From: Aliamphritea ceti
GTDB lineage: Bacteria; Pseudomonadota; Gammaproteobacteria; Pseudomonadales; Balneatricaceae
Length of the DNA: 64,000 bases
Reading direction: 5' to 3'
Assembly: GCF_024347215.1 (NCBI RefSeq)
Contig: NZ_AP025282.1
Coordinates: 3,038,001-3,102,000 of the forward strand
The stretch's first letter is position 1. Each line of letters begins with the position of its first letter. Under the pieces are notes generated by a model. It had not been told where the DNA came from, did no database searches, and worked only from the letters and a program-made list of their open reading frames with translations. The position numbers and the translations under genes were made by a program. Of this stretch, positions 9,169 through 16,601 are shown piece after piece.

Positions 9169-9321
9169 GGCTTTAACTACCGGTTATTCCGGAAGGATAT
9201 TGTGTAATTTCGAATTGTCTTTGCCATGTGTAACCTATGTTCACACACGGACAAGCTTGCCCAGGAAAAAAAGCTAAAAAGCTTTTTGCCCAGAACCGCC
9301 CACCGCGATTGTATAAGGGTA

Positions 9322-9500
9322 ATCAACAGGCTGGTTTCCGGGCTTAACAGTTGGCAGATGCCGGCGATCAACCCTTCCCAAGCATTTGCTCAGTGGTATT
9401 GCTGATCGCTAAACTGTAATTACCGTTGCGGGGGCAGCGCCGGAGTTACACCGGCTTCCCAATTATCAGCCGAACATAAAATGTTCGGCTGCACCTGTCG
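9322..9500 (-). promoter_or_regulatory. Cobalamin (AdoCbl) riboswitch
   Basis: Read on the minus strand, the region holds the family's conserved blocks in order: GGTGC near the 5' end, GGGAAGCCGGTG, the core CGCTGCCCCCGCAACGG, CCACTG, TGGGAAGG, AAGCCCGGAAACC and the closing CCTGTTG. It lies about 150 bases ahead of btuD. Binding of coenzyme B12 would be expected to switch off btuDFC. The promoter at 9523-9551 places transcription start just before it. Confidence 0.93.
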
Positions 9501-9522
9501 CGTACAGAATTAGTTGGCCAGC

Positions 9523-9551
9523 ATATTATTTAGGAAATCAGAGAAACACAA
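9523..9551 (-). promoter_or_regulatory. Sigma70-like promoter for btu operon
   Basis: On the minus strand, TTGTGT (9546-9551), a 17-base spacer, and TAATAT (9523-9528). The predicted start, near 9515, falls just upstream of the cobalamin riboswitch. Confidence 0.6.
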
Positions 9552-9691
9552 CCCCTGTTTACGGATATTTTTTCACCGGCCTGAACGGTCCTTTACACCG
9601 CCCTGCTTTAGACCAAAGCCTGATCCAGCGCTGACAATGCCGCAAACACTCATGCTTTAGGCGTGCACACATAGATAACAATAAGTTTCAT

Positions 9692-9720
9692 TTGTCTTTG
9701 TATATCCAACTCTCTATCAT
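9692..9720 (+). promoter_or_regulatory. Sigma70-like promoter for thi operon
   Basis: TTGTCT (9692-9697), 17-base spacer, TATCAT (9715-9720). The expected start is a few bases before the TPP riboswitch. Confidence 0.6.
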
Positions 9721-9730
9721 CGCTCAATAC

Positions 9731-9827
9731 AGTCGGGGAACCAGATTTCTGGTTGAGATTGCACACGTTTACTCACGCGTGTTGAACCCGTAGAACCTGA
9801 TCCAGTTAATTGGCGTAGGAAATCTGT
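9731..9827 (+). promoter_or_regulatory. TPP riboswitch (THI element)
   Basis: The region shows TCGGGG, CTGGTTGAGATTGC, GAACCCGTAGAACCTGAT and the closing GGCGTAGGAAA, which are the conserved arms of the thiamin pyrophosphate aptamer. It ends 79 bases before thiD, so high TPP should lower expression of the whole thiD-thiZXY-tenA operon. Confidence 0.93.
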
Positions 9828-9905
9828 GAACATCGCTTACAGCTATTCTTCTCACTGCCCTGTTTTGGATCTATCCGTTGTTAACGCCAAACGCAGGAAA
9901 GCCCC

Positions 9906-10730
9906 ATGTCGCAGTCACCCAACACCCCTATCGTCCTTAGCGTAGCTGGCTCAGACAGCGGCGGCGGTGCTGGTATTCAGGCAGACATCAAAGCAATTTC
10001 CGCAACCGGCAGTTATGCCTGCACAGTCATTACCGCACTGACAGCTCAAAACACCCGTGGTGTATCCGGCGTAATGGCTGTTCCCGGAGACTTCATTGAA
10101 CAGCAGTTCGAAGCAATTTTCAGTGATATCCAAGTAGATGCCGTCAAAATCGGCATGCTTGGCGATTCAGCCACTATCAGCACTGTTGCTGCAGCTATCC
10201 GCAAATATAAGCCTGAATACGTGGTGTTAGATCCGGTGATGGTCGCGACCAGTGGCGATGTTTTACTTGCTGCTGAAGCAACTGACACCCTGATAAACGA
10301 ACTGATACCACTTGCGGACGTTATCACGCCTAACTTGCCCGAAGCGCAGGCATTACTGGCAGCCCGCCCGGCTCTCAATACCACTGACATGAACGAGACC
10401 GAAGCACAGTGTAAGCAATTGCTAAGCTACGGCTGTCAATCAGTATTAATTAAAGGCGGTCATCAGGAAGCAGACACAAGTACTGACTTCTGGCTCGGCA
10501 GTGAAGGTTTACGCACCTACAGCAGTCAGCGTATAGACACTAAGAACACCCACGGCACAGGCTGTACGCTATCCGCCAGCATTGCGTCTTTTCTGGCACA
10601 GGGCTACCCAATGGCCGAAGCAATTCAACAAGCTAAAAACTATATTCAGGCAGCCATCGAACATGCCGACACCCTAAAAATTGGCGAAGGCTCTGGCCCG
10701 GTACACCACTTTTACCGTCAGGCTCTGTAA
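9906..10730 (+). CDS. thiD: Hydroxymethylpyrimidine/phosphomethylpyrimidine kinase
   Basis: Ribokinase-fold enzyme of 274 residues that phosphorylates HMP and then HMP-phosphate to give HMP-PP for thiamin phosphate synthesis. Near the N-terminus is VAGSDSGGGAGIQAD, the substrate loop of ThiD. The anion-hole motif GTGCTLSA lies around residue 217 and contains the family's Cys. The start is supported by GCAGGAAA upstream. First gene after the TPP riboswitch; its stop TAA overlaps the next start by one base (TAATG), so the operon is translationally coupled. Unlike some genomes it is not fused to ThiE. Confidence 0.95.
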   Translation: MSQSPNTPIVLSVAGSDSGGGAGIQADIKAISATGSYACTVITALTAQNTRGVSGVMAVPGDFIEQQFEAIFSDIQVDAVKIGMLGDSATISTVAAAIRKYKPEYVVLDPVMVATSGDVLLAAEATDTLINELIPLADVITPNLPEAQALLAARPALNTTDMNETEAQCKQLLSYGCQSVLIKGGHQEADTSTDFWLGSEGLRTYSSQRIDTKNTHGTGCTLSASIASFLAQGYPMAEAIQQAKNYIQAAIEHADTLKIGEGSGPVHHFYRQAL

Positions 10731-11500
10731 TGACCGCCACTGAGATAAACATTCGTCAGCTTAGCCTGCAGTACGAGCATGCACCGACACCTGTTTTTAA
10801 AGATCTTGATCTGCGATTACCCGCAGGACAGTGGACTTGCCTGCTAGGCAGCAGTGGCTGTGGCAAAACCAGCCTGCTAAGAATGCTGGCGGGTCTGATT
10901 GAACCTCAACATCACAGCCATGGTAAAATTACCGATCAGCAAGGCCAGCCTCTGGATGGTCGAATCGCTTATATGGCCCAGCAGGATTTACTACTGCCAT
11001 GGCTCAAAGTACGTGACAATGTTTGTCTGCAAGCCCGTCTTAGCAAGGGCAAACCTTCCGCTGAGGATTACGCCCGTGCAGATCAGCTATTAGTTCAGCT
11101 CGGTCTGGAAGACAGCCTTCATCTGTTACCTGATGCCCTGTCTGGCGGAATGCGCCAGCGAGTCGCACTGGCCCGCACTTTAATGCAGGACACTCCGGTT
11201 GTACTGATGGATGAACCCTTTAGCGCGCTGGATGCTGTGACCCGTCACCGTTTACAAGCCCTGGCATTTAAAGCCCTTGAAGGCCGTACGGTTCTACTTA
11301 TTACTCACGACCCTCAGGAAGCCCTTCGGCTTGGTCAGCACGTTTGGTTGTTTCAGCAACGTCAGCTTAAGGCTGCCACGACACCCAATACTCCCGTTCC
11401 CAGATCTGTCGATGCGGAACTTGGTGAATACCAGCACCGCTTGTTAGCCGCGTTACAGGCTGCAGATGAGCAGTTCAGCATGGAGACGGCCGATGAATAA
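10730..11500 (+). CDS. thiZ: Thiamin-pyrimidine ABC transporter ATPase, ThiZ-like
   Basis: ATPase of 256 residues: Walker A GSSGCGKTS (about residues 37-45), signature LSGGMRQRVALAR and Walker B VVLMDEPFSALDA followed by the H-loop LLITHD. It resembles the nitrate/taurine/ThiZ (TauB-like) branch. Between thiD and the ThiX permease in a riboswitch-controlled operon, it most likely powers uptake of a thiamin pyrimidine precursor such as formylaminopyrimidine or HMP. The long tail after residue 215 is variable in this family. Confidence 0.88.
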   Translation: MTATEINIRQLSLQYEHAPTPVFKDLDLRLPAGQWTCLLGSSGCGKTSLLRMLAGLIEPQHHSHGKITDQQGQPLDGRIAYMAQQDLLLPWLKVRDNVCLQARLSKGKPSAEDYARADQLLVQLGLEDSLHLLPDALSGGMRQRVALARTLMQDTPVVLMDEPFSALDAVTRHRLQALAFKALEGRTVLLITHDPQEALRLGQHVWLFQQRQLKAATTPNTPVPRSVDAELGEYQHRLLAALQAADEQFSMETADE

Positions 11501-12338
11501 GCCAGTAACGCCGGCAGATACTAAAACGCCGGTTACACTCAGCCCCGATCTGCAGCGCAATAAGCACCGAAATTCGGGCCGTCGACAGATTCTGTTTCGC
11601 CTCACTGTTACCACTCTGGTTTTACTTGGCCTGTGGCAAGCAATCGTCGTTATCTTTGCCATGCCGCCGTTCATCCTGCCATCACCTTTTTTGGTATTCG
11701 ATAAGCTCATCAGCAATCCTGAACTGCTCTGGGATCACAGTCTGATAACGCTGACTGAAATAGTCTTAGGTCTGTTTCTTGGTCTGTTTATGGGCATAGG
11801 GCTGGCCTTGCAGATGCTGCTTTTTAACCCGGTACGCCGCTGGTTATTACCCGTTCTGATTGCCAGTCAGGCAATTCCTGTTTTTGCCCTCGCACCTATT
11901 CTGATGCTCTGGTTTGGCTATGGTATGGCCTCAAAAGTAATCATGGCTGCACTGATTATCTTCTTTCCGGTAACTACTACCTGCTTTGACGGTCTGCGTC
12001 ATACACCTACTGGCTATCTTGACCTGGCCACAACCATGCGCGCCAGCCGCTGGCGCCAGCTCTGGCATATTCGTCTACCAGCTGCCCTGCCTACTTTGGC
12101 ATCAGGTATTCGGGTTGCCGTTGTAGTTGCGCCTATTGGAGCAGTTGTCGGTGAATGGGTAGGTTCTGCCGGAGGTTTGGGCTATCTGATGCTACAAGCT
12201 AACGCACGAATGCAGATTGCCGACATGTTCGCGGCACTGTTTATCCTCGCGATATTTTCCATCCTGCTGTACTACAGCACGGACCAGTTACTTAAAAAAG
12301 CCATTCCCTGGTATCGGGAAAAGCCACACAACATCTGA
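11493..12338 (+). CDS. thiX: Thiamin-pyrimidine ABC transporter permease, ThiX-like
   Basis: Inner-membrane permease of about 281 residues with six or so transmembrane helices and the BPD_transp_1 EAA loop (DLATTMRASRWRQLWHIRLPAALPTLASG). The start at 11493 is preferred over the upstream ATG at 11466 because GGAG sits eight bases before it and it gives the compact ATGAATAA overlap with the thiZ stop. The first 35 residues are polar and precede the first helix. Partners are ThiZ and ThiY on either side. Confidence 0.87.
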   Translation: MNKPVTPADTKTPVTLSPDLQRNKHRNSGRRQILFRLTVTTLVLLGLWQAIVVIFAMPPFILPSPFLVFDKLISNPELLWDHSLITLTEIVLGLFLGLFMGIGLALQMLLFNPVRRWLLPVLIASQAIPVFALAPILMLWFGYGMASKVIMAALIIFFPVTTTCFDGLRHTPTGYLDLATTMRASRWRQLWHIRLPAALPTLASGIRVAVVVAPIGAVVGEWVGSAGGLGYLMLQANARMQIADMFAALFILAIFSILLYYSTDQLLKKAIPWYREKPHNI

Positions 12339-12359
12339 AATGAAACAACGGAAACCGTT

Positions 12360-13289
12360 ATGAAAAAAATTCTCGCTTTTGCCTTGATTATGTTCAGCCA
12401 GCAAGCGCTGGCTGAAAAAGTCACTCTTATGCTGGACTGGTTTGTTAACCCGGACCACGGCCCAATTATCGTTGCTCAGCAGCAAGGTCTGTTTAAAGCA
12501 CAGGGGCTGGATATCGAAATCACCGAACCTGCTGATCCAAGCACCCCGCCTAAGCTGGTTGCTGCCGGTAAATTCGATCTGGCGGTAACCTACCAGCCAC
12601 AGCTTATCCGTGACGTGGTGGAAGACCTGCCTCTGAGCCGGGTATCTACGCTGATTGCTACCCCACTGAATACAGTGATGGTACTTAAAGACAACGGCTA
12701 CAACACACTGGCTGACCTGAAAGGTAAGAAAATCGGCTACGCCTTCGACGGCGGCCTGGTTGATGCTACGGTCGGTACTATGCTGAGCAAAAACGGCATC
12801 AGCATCGACGACGTTGAACTGATCAACGTCGGCTGGTCCCTGTCTGCTTCACTGGCAACTGGCAAGGTAGATGCCATCTACGGCGGCTACCGTAACTTCG
12901 AAATGCATCAGCTGAGCATGGAAGGTTTTGAAGGCAAAGGCTTCTACGTAGAAGAAGAAGGTATTCCGCCATACGACGAACTGGTTGTAGTGGCAAACAG
13001 CAACAAGATCGACAAAGACATGCTGCGCAAATTCAACCGCGCCCTGGAACTGGCAACTCAATACACAGTTAACCACCCGGATGAAGCATGGGACCTGTTC
13101 AAGTCTTACGGCGACGGTAATAAGCTGGACACTGAACTGAACCGCCGTGCATGGAAAGACACCCTGGTTCGTTTCGCCCTGCGCCCACAAGCGGCTGATC
13201 TGGGCCGTTACGACAACTACGCACAATTCCTGTTCGACAACGGCGTGATTAAAACCCTGCCAAAAGCTACTGATTACATTGTCCAGTAA
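12360..13289 (+). CDS. thiY: Thiamin-pyrimidine binding protein, ThiY (NMT1/THI5-like)
   Basis: Periplasmic binding protein of 309 residues with a short signal peptide (cut after QQALA). The mature protein opens with KVTLMLDWFVNPDHGPIIVAQQQGLF, which is diagnostic for the THI5/NMT1 fold, and carries the GYAFDGGLVDATVGTML hinge region. It supplies the ThiXZ importer. The known ThiY ligand is N-formyl-4-amino-5-aminomethyl-2-methylpyrimidine, a thiamin breakdown product; the presence of tenA next door fits that, although HMP import is also possible. Confidence 0.9.
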   Translation: MKKILAFALIMFSQQALAEKVTLMLDWFVNPDHGPIIVAQQQGLFKAQGLDIEITEPADPSTPPKLVAAGKFDLAVTYQPQLIRDVVEDLPLSRVSTLIATPLNTVMVLKDNGYNTLADLKGKKIGYAFDGGLVDATVGTMLSKNGISIDDVELINVGWSLSASLATGKVDAIYGGYRNFEMHQLSMEGFEGKGFYVEEEGIPPYDELVVVANSNKIDKDMLRKFNRALELATQYTVNHPDEAWDLFKSYGDGNKLDTELNRRAWKDTLVRFALRPQAADLGRYDNYAQFLFDNGVIKTLPKATDYIVQ

Positions 13290-13333
13290 GAACGAGTCCA
13301 GTAATGCCGGATAAAGCATAGGAAAACACCACT

Positions 13334-13999
13334 ATGAATCATCAGGACCTGATTAAAGGCTGCCAGCAAGACTGGGACCTGTACATCAAACACCCCTTCG
13401 TGCAGCAGCTCGGCCAGGGGACATTGGCGAATGAGAGTTTCCGCCATTATTTGCAACAGGACTACCTCTACCTGATCCACTACGCCCGTGCCCATGCTCT
13501 GGCGGTATTCAAGAGCGACAGCCCGGCACAAATGCGTGCCAGCCTGCCATCTCTGTCTGCACTGGTTGAACACGAAATCAGCCTGCATATCGATTACTGC
13601 AAGTCCTGGGGCTTACAGGAAAACGACATTCTGGAACTACCGGAAGCCGTTGCCACTGTTGCCTACACCCGCTACCTGATCGATGCAGGCCTGCAAGGTG
13701 ACCTGGCAGACCTGTACGCGGCACTGGTGCCCTGTGCACTGGGTTACGCCCACGTCGGCCAGTACCTGACTGAAGCCGGCAACAGCATCACCGAAGGCAA
13801 CCCATACACCAACTGGATCGACATGTACGCCGGTGAGGAATATCAGGAAGCAGCCTATGCGACTACGGCGTTCTTTGATGAACTGATTGCAGAAATCCCG
13901 GTAGATTCACGCCGTGGACGCCAGCTTCAAAAGCACTTCACCACTGCAACCCGCATGGAAATTGCTTTCTGGCAGCAAGGTCTGGATCTGACGGAATAA
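13334..13999 (+). CDS. tenA: Aminopyrimidine aminohydrolase / thiaminase II
   Basis: TenA-family enzyme of 221 residues, all helical. It hydrolyses aminomethyl-pyrimidine from degraded thiamin to HMP, which ThiD then phosphorylates. Catalytic residues are visible: Cys134 in VPCALGY (Cys135 in B. subtilis TenA) and Glu209 in TRMEIAFW (Glu205 equivalent), with the DYLYLIHYAR segment of the pocket. It closes the operon, 44 bases after thiY, before a strong terminator. With ThiXYZ outside and ThiD inside, the operon gives a complete salvage route from external thiamin fragments to HMP-PP. Confidence 0.93.
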   Translation: MNHQDLIKGCQQDWDLYIKHPFVQQLGQGTLANESFRHYLQQDYLYLIHYARAHALAVFKSDSPAQMRASLPSLSALVEHEISLHIDYCKSWGLQENDILELPEAVATVAYTRYLIDAGLQGDLADLYAALVPCALGYAHVGQYLTEAGNSITEGNPYTNWIDMYAGEEYQEAAYATTAFFDELIAEIPVDSRRGRQLQKHFTTATRMEIAFWQQGLDLTE

Positions 14000-14040
14000 C
14001 ACTTACCTCAGATAGCCGCGGAGCTTTTGCGCCAAAACAG

Positions 14041-14075
14041 AAAAGCCTTAGCGATCACCCGCTAAGGCTTTTTTA
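14041..14075 (+). terminator. Intrinsic terminator of the thi operon
   Basis: AAAAGCCTTAGCG and CGCTAAGGCTTTT arms with a short loop, followed by six T. Confidence 0.9.
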
Positions 14076-14213
14076 TTTGTCTGAATTTAACTAACAGGTA
14101 CTAAAAACAGGCGCACTGAACCTCCAGCATACATTTCTACCGGGCACCAACCCTGTATAAATTGTGATGTGCTAAAGTCAGACTGAACCTGTCATATAGC
14201 GATAAATAACAAA

Positions 14214-14618
14214 ATGCCGAAAACGCTAAGAACATTTTTTGAAAGTGAACTGGAACGTATCTACAGCGAAGAGGTTCTGTCACCTGAAAAGTATGAACAG
14301 GTAAGACAATCCCGAACATTCATGAATAAATACTTTTCAGAGAAGCTGGAACTGGATGACCTTGCTAAAGCGGCGTGTATGTCCCGATTTCATTTTGTCA
14401 GAATATTTCAGCGCATGTACGGTTTAACACCCAGAGTGTATTTAAGGGACCTACGCATTTCTAAAGCCAAAGACCTTATAAAAACAGGTTTATCTGTCAC
14501 GCAGGTTTGTCTGGAAGTTGGCTACGAAAGCGTGCCGACATTTTCGTCGGTCTTTAAAAAATGTACCGGCTGTACCCCCAGAGAGTATCAGCGTATGCAT
14601 AACAGCAATCCGGAATAA
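14214..14618 (+). CDS. Short AraC-family HTH regulator
   Basis: Protein of 134 residues consisting almost only of the two-HTH AraC DNA-binding domain (about residues 33-130). Typical segments are LDDLAKAACMSRFHFVRIFQRMYGLTPRVYLRDLRI and SVTQVCLEVGYESVPTFSSVFKKCTGCTPREY, the latter with the family's conserved GY and F positions. There is no separate effector domain, so it may respond through the VOC protein that follows 63 bases later or act constitutively. Paired short AraC and VOC genes recur in bacteria. The residues before 33 are charged and helical. Confidence 0.85.
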   Translation: MPKTLRTFFESELERIYSEEVLSPEKYEQVRQSRTFMNKYFSEKLELDDLAKAACMSRFHFVRIFQRMYGLTPRVYLRDLRISKAKDLIKTGLSVTQVCLEVGYESVPTFSSVFKKCTGCTPREYQRMHNSNPE

Positions 14619-14681
14619 GTTTTCAACGCCGATCCCGACTATGCTTTATCTGTACGCCATTCAGCAGAGAGTTTTGAAGAT

Positions 14682-15071
14682 ATGATTAAAATATACGTCA
14701 CCAGTATTCCCGTTGATGATCAGGACAAAGCCCTGGACTTCTATACCCACGTTTTAGGCTTTATCAAGAAGAAAGATATTCCTTTGGGAGAACACAAATG
14801 GCTAACGGTTGTATCACCCGCCGAGCAGTCTGGTGTTGAGTTACTGCTGGAACCGATGGGATTTGAGCCTGCAAAAGTATATCAACAGTCTCTGAAAGAA
14901 GCGGGTATTCCATGTACATCCTTCGCAGTTGACGATATAGACAAAGAGTACGAGAGACTTTCCAGTTTAGATGTGCAATTCTCAATGGAGCCTACAATAG
15001 CCGGAACCGTTAAGATTGCAGTACTGGATGATACCTGCGGTAACTATATTCAACTGATGCAGGAGCTGTAA
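14682..15071 (+). CDS. VOC family protein
   Basis: Protein of 129 residues with the glyoxalase/bleomycin-resistance fold: opening IKIYVTSIPVDDQDKALDFYTHVLGF, then a second module FAVDDIDKEYERL and closing AVLDDTCGNYIQLMQ. The usual first metal His is replaced by Tyr or Val at the start of strand 1, and the final Glu by Gln in NYIQLM, so it probably does not use the standard metal site. It lies downstream of the short AraC gene and is likely cotranscribed; it may bind a small molecule for that regulator. The biochemical role is unknown. Confidence 0.8.
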   Translation: MIKIYVTSIPVDDQDKALDFYTHVLGFIKKKDIPLGEHKWLTVVSPAEQSGVELLLEPMGFEPAKVYQQSLKEAGIPCTSFAVDDIDKEYERLSSLDVQFSMEPTIAGTVKIAVLDDTCGNYIQLMQEL

Positions 15072-15109
15072 ACACAACACAGGTCTATGCGATTAACATC
15101 TACATACAG

Positions 15110-15128
15110 GGTCAGATTGTGTCTGACC
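15110..15128. repeat. REP-like palindrome
   Basis: GGTCAGA (15110-15116) TTGTG TCTGACC (15122-15128). The GGTCAGA..TCTGACC core resembles REP hairpins linked to RAYT transposases. It could also act as a terminator for the VOC gene, though the following tract is CT-rich rather than T-rich. Confidence 0.4.
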
Positions 15129-15277
15129 TCCCTTCCTTCTCTTTTAGCAAGTTGAAGACAAAAAAAGTTCTGGCCCTCTCTCTTTGGTACTACTTCCTCC
15201 GCTGACAATTTAATTTTTCACAATGCGCCCTGATAATACTTTAACTAGACTAAAATCAGAGAAATGAGGCTAGTACT

Positions 15278-15742
15278 ATGGTGAAGTTATCCAGAGCGCA
15301 GTTTGATCAGGATTATACTATCGGGCATCTTCAGGAGTTGTCGGTATTTGGCGCGTTGAATCAGGAATTTGTCGGACACCTGCTTGAGCAGTGCGAGATA
15401 TACCGTACAGAACAAGGCGACCTTCTTTTCTCAGACGGCCAGTCCCCAAGAGGTTTTTATATCCTGATTAAGGGCGACAGCACTCTCTATCATGGCCCTC
15501 AGATACAGAATCGTATCGTCAACGTTCTCCAGCCCGGAGAATGTGTTGGCTTTATCAGTATGCTCTCAATGAACTCTGTAATTGGGGATGTGACTCCAGT
15601 TACCGGTTCCGTGGTTCTGCGAATCAGCGATCATCTGTTTGCCAGCCTGCCGGAAATAGACGGTGAGCAGTCCTTTATCCTGTTAATGAACTTGACCCGT
15701 AATATCTGCCGGGCTTATATCAAGCATGCGATTCAGAATTAA
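15278..15742 (+). CDS. Cyclic-nucleotide-binding-fold protein without HTH
   Basis: Protein of 154 residues that matches the CRP-type beta-roll: FGALNQEFVGHLLEQCEIYRTEQGDLLFSDG, then RGFYILIKGDSTLY and LQPGECVGFISML. The phosphate-binding cassette is degenerate: the conserved GE..L and R-S/T-A residues are missing (VGFISMLSMNSVIGD), so binding of cAMP or cGMP is doubtful. No DNA-binding domain follows, unlike CRP/FNR. It may be a stand-alone sensor or partner subunit. Its neighbour across a pair of hairpins is a convergent unknown gene, so it is probably monocistronic. Confidence 0.75.
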   Translation: MVKLSRAQFDQDYTIGHLQELSVFGALNQEFVGHLLEQCEIYRTEQGDLLFSDGQSPRGFYILIKGDSTLYHGPQIQNRIVNVLQPGECVGFISMLSMNSVIGDVTPVTGSVVLRISDHLFASLPEIDGEQSFILLMNLTRNICRAYIKHAIQN

Positions 15743-15812
15743 AGGAGCCTGTTCACTCCTGACCTAAAGTAACACTGTTCCGCTATAGGCAGAATAAATA
15801 GCTTTAAAAACA

Positions 15813-15865
15813 AGATGATGTAATCATCTGCCCAGATTAACAGGCAAAAGGCCTGCTCATCTGGG
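15813..15865. terminator. Two adjacent hairpins between convergent genes
   Basis: First: AGATGAT (15813-15819) / ATCATCT (15823-15829), followed on the minus strand by TTGTTTTT, a usable terminator for the minus-strand gene at 15891. Second: CCCAGAT (15831-15837) / ATCTGGG (15859-15865) with a nested CAGGC / GCCTG, no T-run on either side. Confidence 0.6.
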
Positions 15866-15890
15866 AAAATTAAAAATAAGCTTCTGGACT

Positions 15891-16349
15891 TTACGTCATA
15901 CCTGAATCAGTCTGACCATAATAATTAGCGGTTGCTGGCTGACCTGTTCTGAGTACCCGGTTATCGGCTCCCTCGAACTCATCAACATCATAACGACGAT
16001 CGATAGGCGCGTTTGCCAAACCAAACAAAGAATACTTTTGTGCAGCCAGAACAAAATCCGCCAGACGTATCTGCTCAAGCTGTTTATTGAATGCGTCATC
16101 ATCCAGCACTTGCTGACGCTGTAACTCTAAGCGTTCTTCATTCAAACGCTCCAGCTCCAGCTGTTCTTGCTCCTGCGCCAGCGCTGCCCGACCAGCATCG
16201 CTGATGCTTACCTGTACACCGGGACGTTCATTACGTATCGGTTCGATAGTGTCGGTGTAAGCGGCAATTGCCCGCTCAGCACGGTTAACGGGAGTAACAG
16301 AAGATACCTGGTTGACTGCTACTGAAGTAATATTTGTGATGCCTTCCAT
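15891..16349 (-). CDS. Unknown protein with central coiled coil
   Basis: I do not recognise this 152-residue protein. No signal peptide or membrane segment is visible. Residues 45-60 read GVQVSISDAGRAALAQEQ, a phrase like those in several small flagellar or motility-associated proteins (V-x-[IL]-S-x-x-[AG]-R), but this is weak. Residues 55-95 are Glu, Gln, Leu and Arg rich and should form a coiled coil. The C-terminal third is acidic and probably disordered. A plus-to-minus hairpin with T-run lies downstream. ATG is preceded by GGAGG (CATATGGAGGATCGGTT), about eight bases away, which supports a real gene. Confidence 0.6.
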   Translation of the reverse strand: MEGITNITSVAVNQVSSVTPVNRAERAIAAYTDTIEPIRNERPGVQVSISDAGRAALAQEQEQLELERLNEERLELQRQQVLDDDAFNKQLEQIRLADFVLAAQKYSLFGLANAPIDRRYDVDEFEGADNRVLRTGQPATANYYGQTDSGMT

Positions 16350-16543
16350 AACCGATCCTCCATATCCCTGCTATTCAGTTGGTGGGATGGAGTGAGCAAA
16401 TAGCTCACCTATTGATCGATATATAAACACTTGTAACTGAAATATTGCTGAAAGAGTTGTCACAGCTTGTGAGAATCAACGGATATGCTCTCATGATTTT
16501 CACGTTATTTAGAAAATCAGCCCTGCAATTTTCAAGCAAACAT

Positions 16544-16576
16544 AAAAAAACCAACGACTTTTCAGCCGTTGGTTTT
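16544..16576 (-). terminator. Intrinsic terminator of the inverse autotransporter
   Basis: AACCAACG / CGTTGGTT stem with a 10-base loop, followed on the minus strand by seven T. Confidence 0.88.
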
Positions 16577-16601
16577 GGACTTTCAGATTAAAATAATCCG
16601 A

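Noticed and set aside
9177..9371. 64-codon minus-strand frame before btuD
   Set aside because: It lies in the leader that contains the 3' part of the cobalamin riboswitch and has no protein features.
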